Source: an uncultured Algibacter sp.
GTDB lineage: Bacteria > Bacteroidota > Bacteroidia > Flavobacteriales > Flavobacteriaceae
NCBI GenBank assembly: GCA_947502405.1
Contig: CANMZT010000015.1
Span: 1 to 64,000, forward strand
DNA length: 64,000 nucleotides
Direction of reading: 5' to 3'
Shown here: positions 35,758 to 44,757 of the stretch, in pieces
Position numbering within the stretch: position 1 is the stretch's first letter
Layout of the letters: every line of letters begins with the position of its first letter
Translations under genes and position numbers: made by a program
The notes under the pieces: model-generated
Told to the model about the DNA's origin: nothing
Seen by the model: only the letters and a program-made list of their open reading frames with translations
Database searches by the model: none

Positions 35758-36417
35758 TTAATCTTCATTTTCCTTTTTACTTTGAAGCATCAAATTTTGA
35801 TTATACTCCTTTGCTTTTTCTAATAAACTAGATGGTATTATTTGATAAAACAATGGTGAATCTGGGTCGTAATTAATCATAACCCATTTACCATTGGTAG
35901 AATTATCATTAAGAATTATAGTCATTCTATTACGCATAAACATTGCTAAGGAATTATCTGAAACGAAATCAACATCAATTCCTTTTGTTTTCATCATTGC
36001 AACCATAGTTTCTTTTGAATCATCATCAAACTCTTGCTTATTGAACGTCATGTTCATTTCCATATCGTAAGAGACAAAAGCATATTGAAGGGTATCGTTT
36101 ACGATTTCAAAAATTTCAGATATCTTATATTCTGGTACAGTTTTAGGAATATCAATTGAAAAATCCTCATTACCTTCAAACATACTCTTAAAAATACCTT
36201 TCATTGATTCTTTTGGAACAATTTCAAACACCTTTGGATGTGTCATATCTAGTATTGCATCATAATCTCTATTGTTCATGTCTTTAAACATTTTTAAAGC
36301 CATACTATCTACAACCTTAAGCTCGTTCTTGTTTGATTGAGCTATAGTATTAAGGTTTACTACTAAAAATGCAATAACAACTAATGTTATCGTTAAATTG
36401 TTTAGTTTTTTAATCAT
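35758..36417 (-). CDS. Unrecognised exported protein
   Basis: 219 residues. Signal peptide (VVIAFLVVNLNTIAQ), then an alpha+beta domain: MALKMFKDMNNRDYDAILDM, FKSMFEGNEDFSIDIPKT, YKISEIFEIVNDTLQYAFVS and KWVMINYDPD. The strand/helix order resembles an NTF2/DUF3887-like fold (weak). It starts 3 bp after the membrane Fe-S gene and is 17 bp before the CCG gene, so it is embedded between two redox partners. Function unknown. Confidence 0.78.
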   Translation of the reverse strand: MIKKLNNLTITLVVIAFLVVNLNTIAQSNKNELKVVDSMALKMFKDMNNRDYDAILDMTHPKVFEIVPKESMKGIFKSMFEGNEDFSIDIPKTVPEYKISEIFEIVNDTLQYAFVSYDMEMNMTFNKQEFDDDSKETMVAMMKTKGIDVDFVSDNSLAMFMRNRMTIILNDNSTNGKWVMINYDPDSPLFYQIIPSSLLEKAKEYNQNLMLQSKKENED

Positions 36418-36420
36418 GTG

Positions 36421-37734
36421 CTATTCGTCTTTCCAGTTTAATCTATCCATTTGATTGTAAGGCCAAGGCGCTCCATTATTTTCAATATTAGTCATCATCG
36501 TATTTAGTTCTGTTGGTGCAGCAGATTGCTCCATAACCAAATAACGGCGCATTTCTAAAATAATTGACAGAGGGTCAATACTTACAGGGCAAGCTTCAAC
36601 ACATGCATTACATGATGTACAAGACCAAAGTTCTTCTTTTGTTATATAATCATCAAGAAGTTGCTTTCCATCCTCTTTAAATTCACCTTTATTTGCATCA
36701 ATATTTTTACCAACTTCTTCCAAACGATCACGCGTATCCATCATGATTTTTCGTGGCGACAGTTTTTTACCTGTTTGGTTAGCAGGACATTCGCTTGTAC
36801 AACGTCCGCATTCTGTACAAGTATATGCATTTAATAGCTGCACCCAATTTAAATCTTGTACATCACTGGCTCCGAATTTTGCTGGAACATCTTCCTCTGA
36901 GCCTTCAGCTGGAGCAGCAAAAGGATCAACATTAGGGTCCATCATCATCTTCACTTCATTCGTTACTGCTTCAAGGTTATTAAACTGTCCTTTGGGTTTT
37001 AGGTTTCCAAAATACGTGTTAGGAAATGCTAATAAAATATGTAAATGCTTAGAAAAGTAGAGGTAATTTAAAAAAACTAGAATACCCACAATATGTAACC
37101 ACCATGCACCTCGTTCAATAACATGCAAAGTACTTTCAGAGAAACTAGAAAACCATGGTGCTATATACTGACTAATTACATTTCCAGAATTCATGGATTG
37201 AAAATCCAAATCGGTAGCATTCATAACTAAAAACAAAGTCATTAACACCATTTCAAAATATAAAATGAAATTTCCATCATTTTTAGGCCAACTTGTCATT
37301 TCACTTTTCCAAAACCGCGCTAATTTTAAAACATTTCTACGCGCCCAAAAAATAATTACAGAAACAAAAACTAATACTGCTAACACTTCAAAAGTTCCAA
37401 TTAAAAACCCATAAACAGATTTAGGTAATACTTTTAAACCAATACGATGCGTACCAAATATCCCGTCAATTATTATTTCTAAAACTTCAATATTTATAAT
37501 AATAAAGCCAACATAAACTACAACGTGTAAAAATCCTGAAATTGGACGACGCACCATTTTACTCTGTCCCAGAGCAATCATAGCCATGTTTTTCCAACGC
37601 TCAGATTTATTATCACTTACATCAACATCTTTTCCAAGCTTTATATTCCTGATAAGCTTTTTTACATTTTTTAAAAAATAGCCAATGCCAGCAACAAGTA
37701 TAATTAAGAAAAGTATGTTAGGTATATAGTTCAT
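36421..37734 (-). CDS. Membrane (4Fe-4S) protein, HdrE/NarI-like plus ferredoxin domain
   Basis: 437 residues. About five to six transmembrane segments in the N-terminal about 250 residues, with His-bearing helices (FLHVVVYVGFIIINI; AWWLHIVGILVFLNYLYFSK) that could hold heme b. Then two 4Fe-4S motifs, CTECGRCTSECPANQ and CTSCNACVEACPVS, about residues 300-400. Resembles the membrane half of HdrDE-type or EtfB-linked quinone reductases. The partner is probably the CCG protein. The electron donor is unknown, although EtfAB or 2-hydroxyacid dehydrogenases are plausible. Confidence 0.85.
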   Translation of the reverse strand: MNYIPNILFLIILVAGIGYFLKNVKKLIRNIKLGKDVDVSDNKSERWKNMAMIALGQSKMVRRPISGFLHVVVYVGFIIINIEVLEIIIDGIFGTHRIGLKVLPKSVYGFLIGTFEVLAVLVFVSVIIFWARRNVLKLARFWKSEMTSWPKNDGNFILYFEMVLMTLFLVMNATDLDFQSMNSGNVISQYIAPWFSSFSESTLHVIERGAWWLHIVGILVFLNYLYFSKHLHILLAFPNTYFGNLKPKGQFNNLEAVTNEVKMMMDPNVDPFAAPAEGSEEDVPAKFGASDVQDLNWVQLLNAYTCTECGRCTSECPANQTGKKLSPRKIMMDTRDRLEEVGKNIDANKGEFKEDGKQLLDDYITKEELWSCTSCNACVEACPVSIDPLSIILEMRRYLVMEQSAAPTELNTMMTNIENNGAPWPYNQMDRLNWKDE

Positions 37735-37742
37735 AACAAAAT

Positions 37743-38693
37743 TTAGTTCTTTTGAGCTTCAGTAGGTTCTTTATATGGTATTTCTTTTTTTGATAAAATA
37801 CGTCTGTAACGCGCAGGGTGCAATTTAATATCTCTTATTAAAGCTTCCATCTCTCTTGATGCTGCTTCTAAGTTGTTATATAAAGCATCGTCATGCAAAA
37901 GCTTTCCAATAGAACCATCTCCATTATTAATTTTACTACTAATGCCTTTAAAATTTTGAATTGTAGCTTCCAATGTTTTAACTGTATTCTCTAAATCAGC
38001 ATTAGCAAGTTGCTCTGTTGTTTTTGATAAATTTGAAGAAATATTATCAACATTTGATAATGTGGAGTTAAGCTTCTCTTCATTTTTTACCATCAATGAG
38101 TTCAATGCATTTGATGTTTTCTTAAAATTTTGGATAACATCATTTAAACCAGAAATACTAGTCCTTAAATTCGCCTTAGTTTTATCATCAAAAACTTCAT
38201 TTAAATTATTTAATAATGAATCTGCACCAACCATCATAATCTCAATTTTCTCTTGTAATGGTGTTAAACGCTGATTAACCAAATCTGTTAAACCTGCTTT
38301 AACTGCACCTTGAAGTACTGCACCTTCTTTAGCATTTTCTGCACCATCAAAAGCTGGGATAATTGCTATAGCCTTACCCCCTATTAAACCCGTTTCGTAT
38401 AACTCAGCTTTGCTATTTTTCGAAAATTCAAAATCACTATCTACTAAGAGTTTAATTTTTAATTTGGCAGAACCATCACCTACAAAACCTATATCTAGAA
38501 CTTTCCCTACTGATAATCCGTTAATTGTAACAGGCGTTGAGGGCACTAAACCTTCAACATTATCATAGTTTGTATAAAAAACTCGAGAAGAATCTAATAT
38601 GTTTTGACCTTTGAGATAGTTAAACCCAAAAATAAAGAGAATGATTCCTAATAGTACTAGTATGCCAGTTTTGGCTTCTTTTGATATTTTCAA
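37743..38693 (-). CDS. MlaD/MCE-family lipid transport protein
   Basis: 316 residues. One N-terminal transmembrane helix (GILVLLGIILFIFGFNYL), an MCE domain (about 38-120: VFYTNYDNVEGLVPSTPVTI, GLSVGKVLDIGF, YETGLIGGKAIAI) and a long helical C-terminus with Asn/Leu-rich heptads ending in ARYRRILSKKEIPYK. Known for the family: MlaD forms hexameric rings moving phospholipids between membranes. mlaE/mlaF are not in this window. 51 bp after the amidase gene. Confidence 0.9.
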   Translation of the reverse strand: MKISKEAKTGILVLLGIILFIFGFNYLKGQNILDSSRVFYTNYDNVEGLVPSTPVTINGLSVGKVLDIGFVGDGSAKLKIKLLVDSDFEFSKNSKAELYETGLIGGKAIAIIPAFDGAENAKEGAVLQGAVKAGLTDLVNQRLTPLQEKIEIMMVGADSLLNNLNEVFDDKTKANLRTSISGLNDVIQNFKKTSNALNSLMVKNEEKLNSTLSNVDNISSNLSKTTEQLANADLENTVKTLEATIQNFKGISSKINNGDGSIGKLLHDDALYNNLEAASREMEALIRDIKLHPARYRRILSKKEIPYKEPTEAQKN

Positions 38694-38744
38694 ACTGAAT
38701 TTCTTTAGAGAAACAAATTTAAGATAAATATAAGAAGAAAACCT

Positions 38745-39857
38745 TTAATTGGCAGTGGATTTTAAAGCATCCATTAAAGCTATTTTTTTTCCATCTTTAA
38801 AAGCTACTACGAAACTTGAATTGTAACCTTTGCTACGGGCTTCTTGCTCCAGAGCTTTAGTTTCCTCATAATCAGAAGTACTACCATAAAAATATTTATA
38901 CAAACTACCATCTTGCATTCTAGAAATAGTCTGCAATCCTTTAAAGTTATAAGGCTTTGTTTCTAGTGCTTTTGAACTTGCAGCTATTTGGACTTTGTAT
39001 GTAATGTTTCCAGAAGCCTGTACTTTTTTATCTGTTTTAACTATAGTAGTTGGAGCAGAATTAATATTCATGTAGTCCAGATACTTTTCAATAGCAACAA
39101 ATAATGATTTAGTCATTAGCTGCTTCCCTTTTTTAGAATTTAAAAAGTCTTCTTCTTTCTTATGAGTAAGAAAACCTAATTCTACAAGTACACTGGGCAT
39201 ATAAGAATACGCTAAAACATAAAATATGTTTTGTTTTACCCCTCTACTTCTTCGTTTTGCGGTAACTTGAAATTCATCTTCAATTAAACGCGCTAGTTTA
39301 ATACTATGATCCAAATAAGCTTCTTGTGCCATTTCTAATCCTAATAAAAATTCCGGAGAATCAGATCTAAAATCTTTGTACACCTCTAAATTATCCTCCA
39401 AAGCAATAACTGAATTCTCACGTTTTGCAACCTCTAAATTTTGCTTATTCTTAGTAGTACCTAAAACATAGGTCTCAGAACCATAGGCGGTACCTTTTTT
39501 TCCAGGTTGCGCATTACAATGAATGGAAATAAATAAATCAACATCTTTTTTATTAGCAAGATTTGGTCTACTTCTTAAGGTAGGAAAAACGTCTTTTTTA
39601 CGTGTATAAATAACTTCTACATTATGCAGTTTAGTTTCAATCATTTTTCCCAAATCCAAGGAAACATCTAAAGCAATATCCTTTTCTGTTGCTTTATAGC
39701 GTCCTGTTCCTGGAGTTCCAGTATCCCTACCACCATGTCCTGGGTCAATCATTATAACAAATGGCCTTTCAGCTGATTGACCATAAATCTTAACATTTAA
39801 AGAAAATGTTAATACTATTGTAAAAGATACGAAAAGTAATATGTTGCTCGTTTTCAT
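38745..39857 (-). CDS. N-acetylmuramoyl-L-alanine amidase
   Basis: 370 residues. Signal peptide (SLNVKIYGQ), then an Amidase_3 domain: IDPGHGGRDTG (His41), ATEKDIALDVS (Glu58), ISIHCNAQPGK (His113) as zinc ligands, and catalytic Glu225 in VLVELGFLTHKKEEDFL. The C-terminal about 100 residues (ITYKVQIAASSKALETKPYN, then GLQTISRMQDG) look SPOR-like and may target septal peptidoglycan. First gene of the seven-gene minus-strand run, divergent from lptD. Confidence 0.93.
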   Translation of the reverse strand: MKTSNILLFVSFTIVLTFSLNVKIYGQSAERPFVIMIDPGHGGRDTGTPGTGRYKATEKDIALDVSLDLGKMIETKLHNVEVIYTRKKDVFPTLRSRPNLANKKDVDLFISIHCNAQPGKKGTAYGSETYVLGTTKNKQNLEVAKRENSVIALEDNLEVYKDFRSDSPEFLLGLEMAQEAYLDHSIKLARLIEDEFQVTAKRRSRGVKQNIFYVLAYSYMPSVLVELGFLTHKKEEDFLNSKKGKQLMTKSLFVAIEKYLDYMNINSAPTTIVKTDKKVQASGNITYKVQIAASSKALETKPYNFKGLQTISRMQDGSLYKYFYGSTSDYEETKALEQEARSKGYNSSFVVAFKDGKKIALMDALKSTAN

Positions 39858-40024
39858 GTGGTAATTACTATTTTTTTAATCGATGGCATAAATTTTCAAT
39901 CAGAGGCATCATTTTTGATGCTAAATAATTTGAAGTCTTATGCAATTTTAACGACCAAAAAACTGTGTTTATTTTAATTTTAAATTTTTACTAGAATATT
40001 AAATTAATCCCAGAAAAATATATG

Positions 40025-40032
40025 TAATTTTG
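40025..40032 (+). promoter_or_regulatory. -7-like box overlapping the apparent lptD start codon
   Basis: TAATTTTG matches TAnnTTTG exactly and covers the TTG at 40030. If used, transcription would begin near 40038-40040, downstream of that codon, and the next candidate start is TTG 40081. Confidence 0.4.
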
Positions 40033-42792
40033 GCTTTTCAAAAACCGAGCCATACTTTTACAAAAATACATTTAAAAGCGTTGCGTACAAACAACTTTAA
40101 AATACTTTTTGCATTAAGTTTTACAGTGTTTATTAACACGTTAAGCTTCTCTCAAGATATTCCAAACAAAGGAAAAACGATTGATAGAACTGTTAAAGAT
40201 AGCTTGATTACCAAAATAGACAGTCTTCCTATAACGGCTCCTTCTGAAAAAATTCAAGACACCATAGTCAAGGATTCTGTTAAGCCCCAAAAAGATCTTT
40301 TAGAAAACATTGTAAAATATCACGCAAAAGACTATACTAAATTTAGTAATAAACAGCAAAAATTGTATTTGTACAACGAAGCAAATATTGATTATGGTGA
40401 TATGAATATTAAAGCAGGACAAATCACAATTGACTACAACAACAATACGGTTTACGCTAGAGGAATTACTGACACTATTGAGGGTTACACTCAAAAACCC
40501 GTTTTCTCCCAAGGTACTAATGTTGTTGAACCAGATTCTATTGTTTTTAATACCAAAACTCAAAAAGCGCTAATTTATAATTCTAAAACAGAACAAGGTG
40601 AAGGTACTGTTATATCTGAAACCACAAAAAAAGAAAATGATTCTGTATACTTTGTAAAAGACGCCAAATATACTACAGCCAAAAATCTTGACGACCCTGA
40701 ATATTATATAAAACTAAGAAAAGCTAAAATTGTTCCAGGTAAAAAAATCGTTACTGGATTAGCTAATCTTTTCTTTTATGATGTACCGACGCCATTAGGC
40801 CTACCGTTTGGTTTTTTTCCTCAGAGTGAAACGCATACTTCTGGAGTTATTATCCCTTCTTTTGGTGAACAAAATAGTAGAGGATATTTTTTACAGAACG
40901 GAGGGTATTATTTTGCCATTAGTGATTATATAGATTTAGCAGTTTTAGGAGACTATTTTACTAACGGAAGTTACGGTGTACGTACAGAATCCACCTATTC
41001 TAAACGCTATAGATTTAGAGGGAATTTTGGTTTTAGGTATGAAAATTTAATTACCAGCGAACGTGGTTTTCCTGATTATGCCAGAAATACCATTTACAAC
41101 TTAAGGTGGTCTCATAGTCAAGATTCAAAAGCTAATCCAAGTTCTCGTTTTTCAGCATCGGTAAATCTAGGTAGTAGTACTTATTTTCGTCAATCTGTAA
41201 ATCAAGTAAACACGGGAGCATTCTTAAATAACACTTTAGCATCTTCAGTTTCTTATTCTAAAACATTTCAAGGCGAACCTCAAGTTAATTTTAGTGTAAC
41301 TGCAACACACTCTCAGAACACCAATACCGAAACCATTAATATGACGCTTCCAACTTTCCAAGGAAGTATCAGCAGAATGTACCCTTTTGCATCTGGAACA
41401 GGTTCAAAAAAAGGAATCATTCAAAATGTAAACTTTCAATATAATATACGCGGAGAAAACAGAATACAAACCACAGACTCACTGTTCTTTAAAAAAGAAA
41501 TGTTTGACGATGCAAGAGCTGGTTTTGAACACACTATACCTTTAACAACTAACTTTAAACTATTTAAATATTTTAGTGCTAGTGCTAGTACAAATTTTAG
41601 GGAAGTTTGGACTTTTAACACCATTGACAGAACTTTTGATGAAGCTACAGGAGAAACTGTAACAGAAGATTTGAAAGGTTTTGATTCATTTAGAACTTAC
41701 AACTTTAGTACAAGTATTGGAACCACTATTTATGGTATGTTTAATTTTGAGAAAGACGGTGAAGATAAAAAGATAAAAGCTATTCGGCATGTTATGAGGC
41801 CTTCTATAAGTTACAATATAAATCCAGCATTTGATCAATATTACAATACTATTGATGGTGAAGAAATTATTGATGCTGATGGTACAACTCGCAGAGAACT
41901 TATTGAATATACAAGATTTGAAGGTGGTGTTTTTGGCTCTCCTAATCAAACCTTTTCTAGTTCTATGGGTATTTCGCTTTCAAACAATATTGAAGCTAAA
42001 GTACGAGATAGAGATAGCACAGCAACTGAGCCTAAGAAAATTACCATATTAAATAACTTAAACTTTACAACATCCTATAATTTTGCTGGTGACTCATTAC
42101 AGTGGAGTCCAGTAAGAATGAATGGTAGCACGCAACTCTTTAAAAACAAAATGAGTATTAACTTTAATGCTACTCTTGATCCTTATGCACTAGACAATAA
42201 CAACAATAGAATTGATAAGTTTAATATAGATAATGGCGGTAGTCTTTTTAGATTAACCAATGCTAGTATGAATGCTAGCTGGACTTTAGCTAGTAGTAAG
42301 GGAGATAAAAAAGACAAGAAAAAAGACGATGCGATTCAAGAAAATGTGCGTAGCGGTGGTAGAGCTGATGATTTATTTGGTGTTTCGGAAGATTTTGCTA
42401 ATAAGCAAGTAAACAATAAAAATCAAGATGATGAAAAACCTAGTGATTTATATAGATACGCTATACCTTGGAATCTTAGACTAGCTTATGCAGTAAATTA
42501 TTCCAACAATAGGCGCCAAAATGAAATTTCATCGCATTCCCTCATGTTTTCTGGTGACATTGAATTATCGCCTAAGTGGTCCATTGGTGCTTCATCTGGA
42601 TACGATTTAAAAAATGCAGGATTTACGTTTACTCAATTACGCTTTGAACGTGACTTATTAAGTTGGCGTATGAACTTTTCGTGGGTACCTTTTAGTAATA
42701 GAAGCTCATGGAACTTCTTTATTGGTATAAAATCAAGTATCCTCCAAGATTTGAAATACGAGCAACGCAGACAACCTGATATTCAATTTTAA
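40030..42792 (+). CDS. lptD: LPS assembly outer-membrane protein LptD-like
   Basis: 920 residues as read from TTG 40030, or about 903 from TTG 40081, which leaves a cleaner signal peptide (LRTNNFKILFALSFTVFINT then LSFSQ). No ATG is available. N-terminal LptA/OstA-like jellyroll (YNEANIDYGDMNIKAGQITI, YNSKTEQGEGTVISE), then PLGLPFGFFPQSE and a long C-terminal barrel of about 26 strands. Inserts LPS into the outer leaflet. Bacteroidota LptD-type proteins are larger than the E. coli one. ridA follows 12 bp downstream. Confidence 0.88.
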   Translation: MAFQKPSHTFTKIHLKALRTNNFKILFALSFTVFINTLSFSQDIPNKGKTIDRTVKDSLITKIDSLPITAPSEKIQDTIVKDSVKPQKDLLENIVKYHAKDYTKFSNKQQKLYLYNEANIDYGDMNIKAGQITIDYNNNTVYARGITDTIEGYTQKPVFSQGTNVVEPDSIVFNTKTQKALIYNSKTEQGEGTVISETTKKENDSVYFVKDAKYTTAKNLDDPEYYIKLRKAKIVPGKKIVTGLANLFFYDVPTPLGLPFGFFPQSETHTSGVIIPSFGEQNSRGYFLQNGGYYFAISDYIDLAVLGDYFTNGSYGVRTESTYSKRYRFRGNFGFRYENLITSERGFPDYARNTIYNLRWSHSQDSKANPSSRFSASVNLGSSTYFRQSVNQVNTGAFLNNTLASSVSYSKTFQGEPQVNFSVTATHSQNTNTETINMTLPTFQGSISRMYPFASGTGSKKGIIQNVNFQYNIRGENRIQTTDSLFFKKEMFDDARAGFEHTIPLTTNFKLFKYFSASASTNFREVWTFNTIDRTFDEATGETVTEDLKGFDSFRTYNFSTSIGTTIYGMFNFEKDGEDKKIKAIRHVMRPSISYNINPAFDQYYNTIDGEEIIDADGTTRRELIEYTRFEGGVFGSPNQTFSSSMGISLSNNIEAKVRDRDSTATEPKKITILNNLNFTTSYNFAGDSLQWSPVRMNGSTQLFKNKMSINFNATLDPYALDNNNNRIDKFNIDNGGSLFRLTNASMNASWTLASSKGDKKDKKKDDAIQENVRSGGRADDLFGVSEDFANKQVNNKNQDDEKPSDLYRYAIPWNLRLAYAVNYSNNRRQNEISSHSLMFSGDIELSPKWSIGASSGYDLKNAGFTFTQLRFERDLLSWRMNFSWVPFSNRSSWNFFIGIKSSILQDLKYEQRRQPDIQF

Positions 42793-42804
42793 CTTTTTTT
42801 AAAA

Positions 42805-43185
42805 ATGAAAACTGTTATAAACACACCAAATGCTCCAGCTCCTATCGGGCCATATAACCAAGCTGTATTATCTGGAAATACATTATATACTTCTGGACAA
42901 ATAGCGATAAATGCAGAAACTAACACCTTAGTTTTAGATAATATTAAACTTGAAACCAATCAAGTAATGCTGAATTTAAAAGCTGTTTTAAAAGCAGCTA
43001 ATATGACTTTTGAACATGTTATAAAATCATCTATATTTATTAGTAACATGGATGATTTTGCCCTAATAAATGAAGTTTATGGAAGCTATTTTGATGATGC
43101 CAATGCACCTGCAAGAGAAACGGTTCAAGTAGCAAGATTACCAAAAAATGTTAATGTAGAAATTAGTATGATAGCAGTTAAATAA
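42805..43185 (+). CDS. ridA: RidA family enamine/imine deaminase
   Basis: 126 residues, the usual size. Motifs: NAPAPIGPYNQAVLSGNTLY, TSGQIAI, LKAALKAANMTF-type helix (LKAVLKAANMTFEHV), YFDDANAPARETVQVARLP (Arg that binds the substrate carboxylate) and VEISMIA. Hydrolyses reactive 2-aminoacrylate. Twelve bp after lptD, probably co-transcribed. Its stop lies 3 bp from the end of the convergent kinase gene. Confidence 0.95.
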   Translation: MKTVINTPNAPAPIGPYNQAVLSGNTLYTSGQIAINAETNTLVLDNIKLETNQVMLNLKAVLKAANMTFEHVIKSSIFISNMDDFALINEVYGSYFDDANAPARETVQVARLPKNVNVEISMIAVK

Positions 43186-43188
43186 TTC

Positions 43189-44601
43189 TTAAACTGCAGT
43201 TTTAGAAAACTTTACTAATAAGGCCTTTATCTTATCTACTTCTAGAGGTTTTGATAAAAAATAATCTATTCCTGATTCTTTTGCTTTTTCAATATCCTTT
43301 TCAAAAGCGCTAGCCGAAACACCAATTATAGGTGTGTTTTGTTTTTTATATTTATCTGTTTTTTTAATAAATCTGGTTGCCTCATAACCATCCATACCAG
43401 GCATATAGATATCCATAAAAATCATATCAAAATCTAAAATTTTGTATAAATCAACAGCTTCTTTCCCGTTTTTAGCAAATGTGCAATCAGCTCCTTGGCG
43501 CTCTAATAAAAATTTAATTACTTTCTGATTCAATCTATTATCTTCAGCAACCAATACACTAAACTTTTCAGATAGCACCGGTGCTGGTGATTCTTCTTCA
43601 GTTTTTATATTTAATGTCTTTTTTAACTGTAAGCTGAAATAAAAAGTAGTCCCTTCGTTTTCTTTACTTTCTAATTTAAGATCTCCACCCATCAGTTCAA
43701 CTAACTGATTAGAAATTGATAAACCCATACCGCCACCTCTATAATCTTTCATCAAATTATTACTAAAAACAGCCTCAGGTGTTGTTAATACTCGTTTAAC
43801 TTGTTCAGGTTTCATACCTATTCCAGTATCCTTAACATAAAAAGTAATATACTGAAAGCCATCAATACCTACGGATTGATCAACTATAACAGATATTTTT
43901 CCCGCATTAGTGAATTTTATAGCATTGTTTATAAGGTTTATTAGTACCTGCTGGATTCTGGGAGAATCAGCTATTACTAAAAATTTATCTTTTTCTTCAT
44001 GCAGAAACCTAAAATCGAATTCTAAACCTTTTTCCCATGCTTGAAATTCAAACACTTTAAAAAGTTTGGATAAATCAGACTTTAAATCTGTAGTTTGCAA
44101 ATCCAAATTAAAATTACCAGATTCCACTTCAGTATTATCAGTTACCATATTAACTAATTGAAGCAAATGCTTAGATGAATATTCTGCTATCTCAACTTGC
44201 GCCATTTGGTCATTATTCAAATCTGTTTGCTTCAGCATATTCATCATACCAAGTACTGTATTTAGCGGAGTACGAACCTCGTAGCTCATATTTGCTAAAT
44301 AAATGGATTTGTGATTTCCAATTTCTTCGGCAGCCTCTAAACTTGATTTTAATTCTTCAATACGAAGCTTTAGATTTGCTTTAATAACATCATTCTTTAA
44401 TTGATTCTTAAAAAAGAATTGCAATACAAAAACTTGAAGTATAGCTAAGATAAAGAGGAATATGGCGGCACTTTCAGCGTATATTTTCTTCTCCAAAAAA
44501 AAATATCCAATAAGTAGAATAGAAGCTATAGAAGCAAAAATGAAAAAAGACAACTTCTTTTTCATTTTCATGCGCTTAATAGATTTAGGGAAAATCTTCA
44601 T
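43189..44601 (-). CDS. Hybrid histidine kinase/response regulator with Tyr in place of the phosphoacceptor His
   Basis: 470 residues. Two N-terminal transmembrane helices (about 18-65) with almost no periplasmic loop, a short coiled coil, a HisKA-like domain (ANMSYEVRTPLNTVLG), HATPase (N box INLINNAIKF about 221-230; G1 DTGIG 258-262; G2 RGGGMG 288-293) and a receiver (Asp397 in MDIYMPGMDG, acid pair Glu353/Asp354, Lys451). In HisKA the canonical SHE is SYE, so residue 107 is Tyr (codon TAC at 44281-44283). ATP-binding motifs and the receiver are intact. It may be a pseudokinase, a phosphatase or an ATP-gated sensor. Confidence 0.9.
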   Translation of the reverse strand: MKIFPKSIKRMKMKKKLSFFIFASIASILLIGYFFLEKKIYAESAAIFLFILAILQVFVLQFFFKNQLKNDVIKANLKLRIEELKSSLEAAEEIGNHKSIYLANMSYEVRTPLNTVLGMMNMLKQTDLNNDQMAQVEIAEYSSKHLLQLVNMVTDNTEVESGNFNLDLQTTDLKSDLSKLFKVFEFQAWEKGLEFDFRFLHEEKDKFLVIADSPRIQQVLINLINNAIKFTNAGKISVIVDQSVGIDGFQYITFYVKDTGIGMKPEQVKRVLTTPEAVFSNNLMKDYRGGGMGLSISNQLVELMGGDLKLESKENEGTTFYFSLQLKKTLNIKTEEESPAPVLSEKFSVLVAEDNRLNQKVIKFLLERQGADCTFAKNGKEAVDLYKILDFDMIFMDIYMPGMDGYEATRFIKKTDKYKKQNTPIIGVSASAFEKDIEKAKESGIDYFLSKPLEVDKIKALLVKFSKTAV

Positions 44602-44645
44602 TACTTCGTGCTTTTAACAAACATATCTATAAATATACGAATTAG

Positions 44646-44653
44646 CAAAAGTA
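44646..44653 (-). promoter_or_regulatory. -7 element for the hybrid kinase gene
   Basis: TACTTTTG on the minus strand, 45 bp upstream of the kinase ATG, matches TAnnTTTG. Confidence 0.45.
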
Positions 44654-44757
44654 AAATGTGATGAAACTCACTATTTATAGATTTAGTTCCTACACAAAAC
44701 CTTCATGAGACATAGACTCATATTACAAAGAAATAAGAAACAAAAAAGACTCTATTA

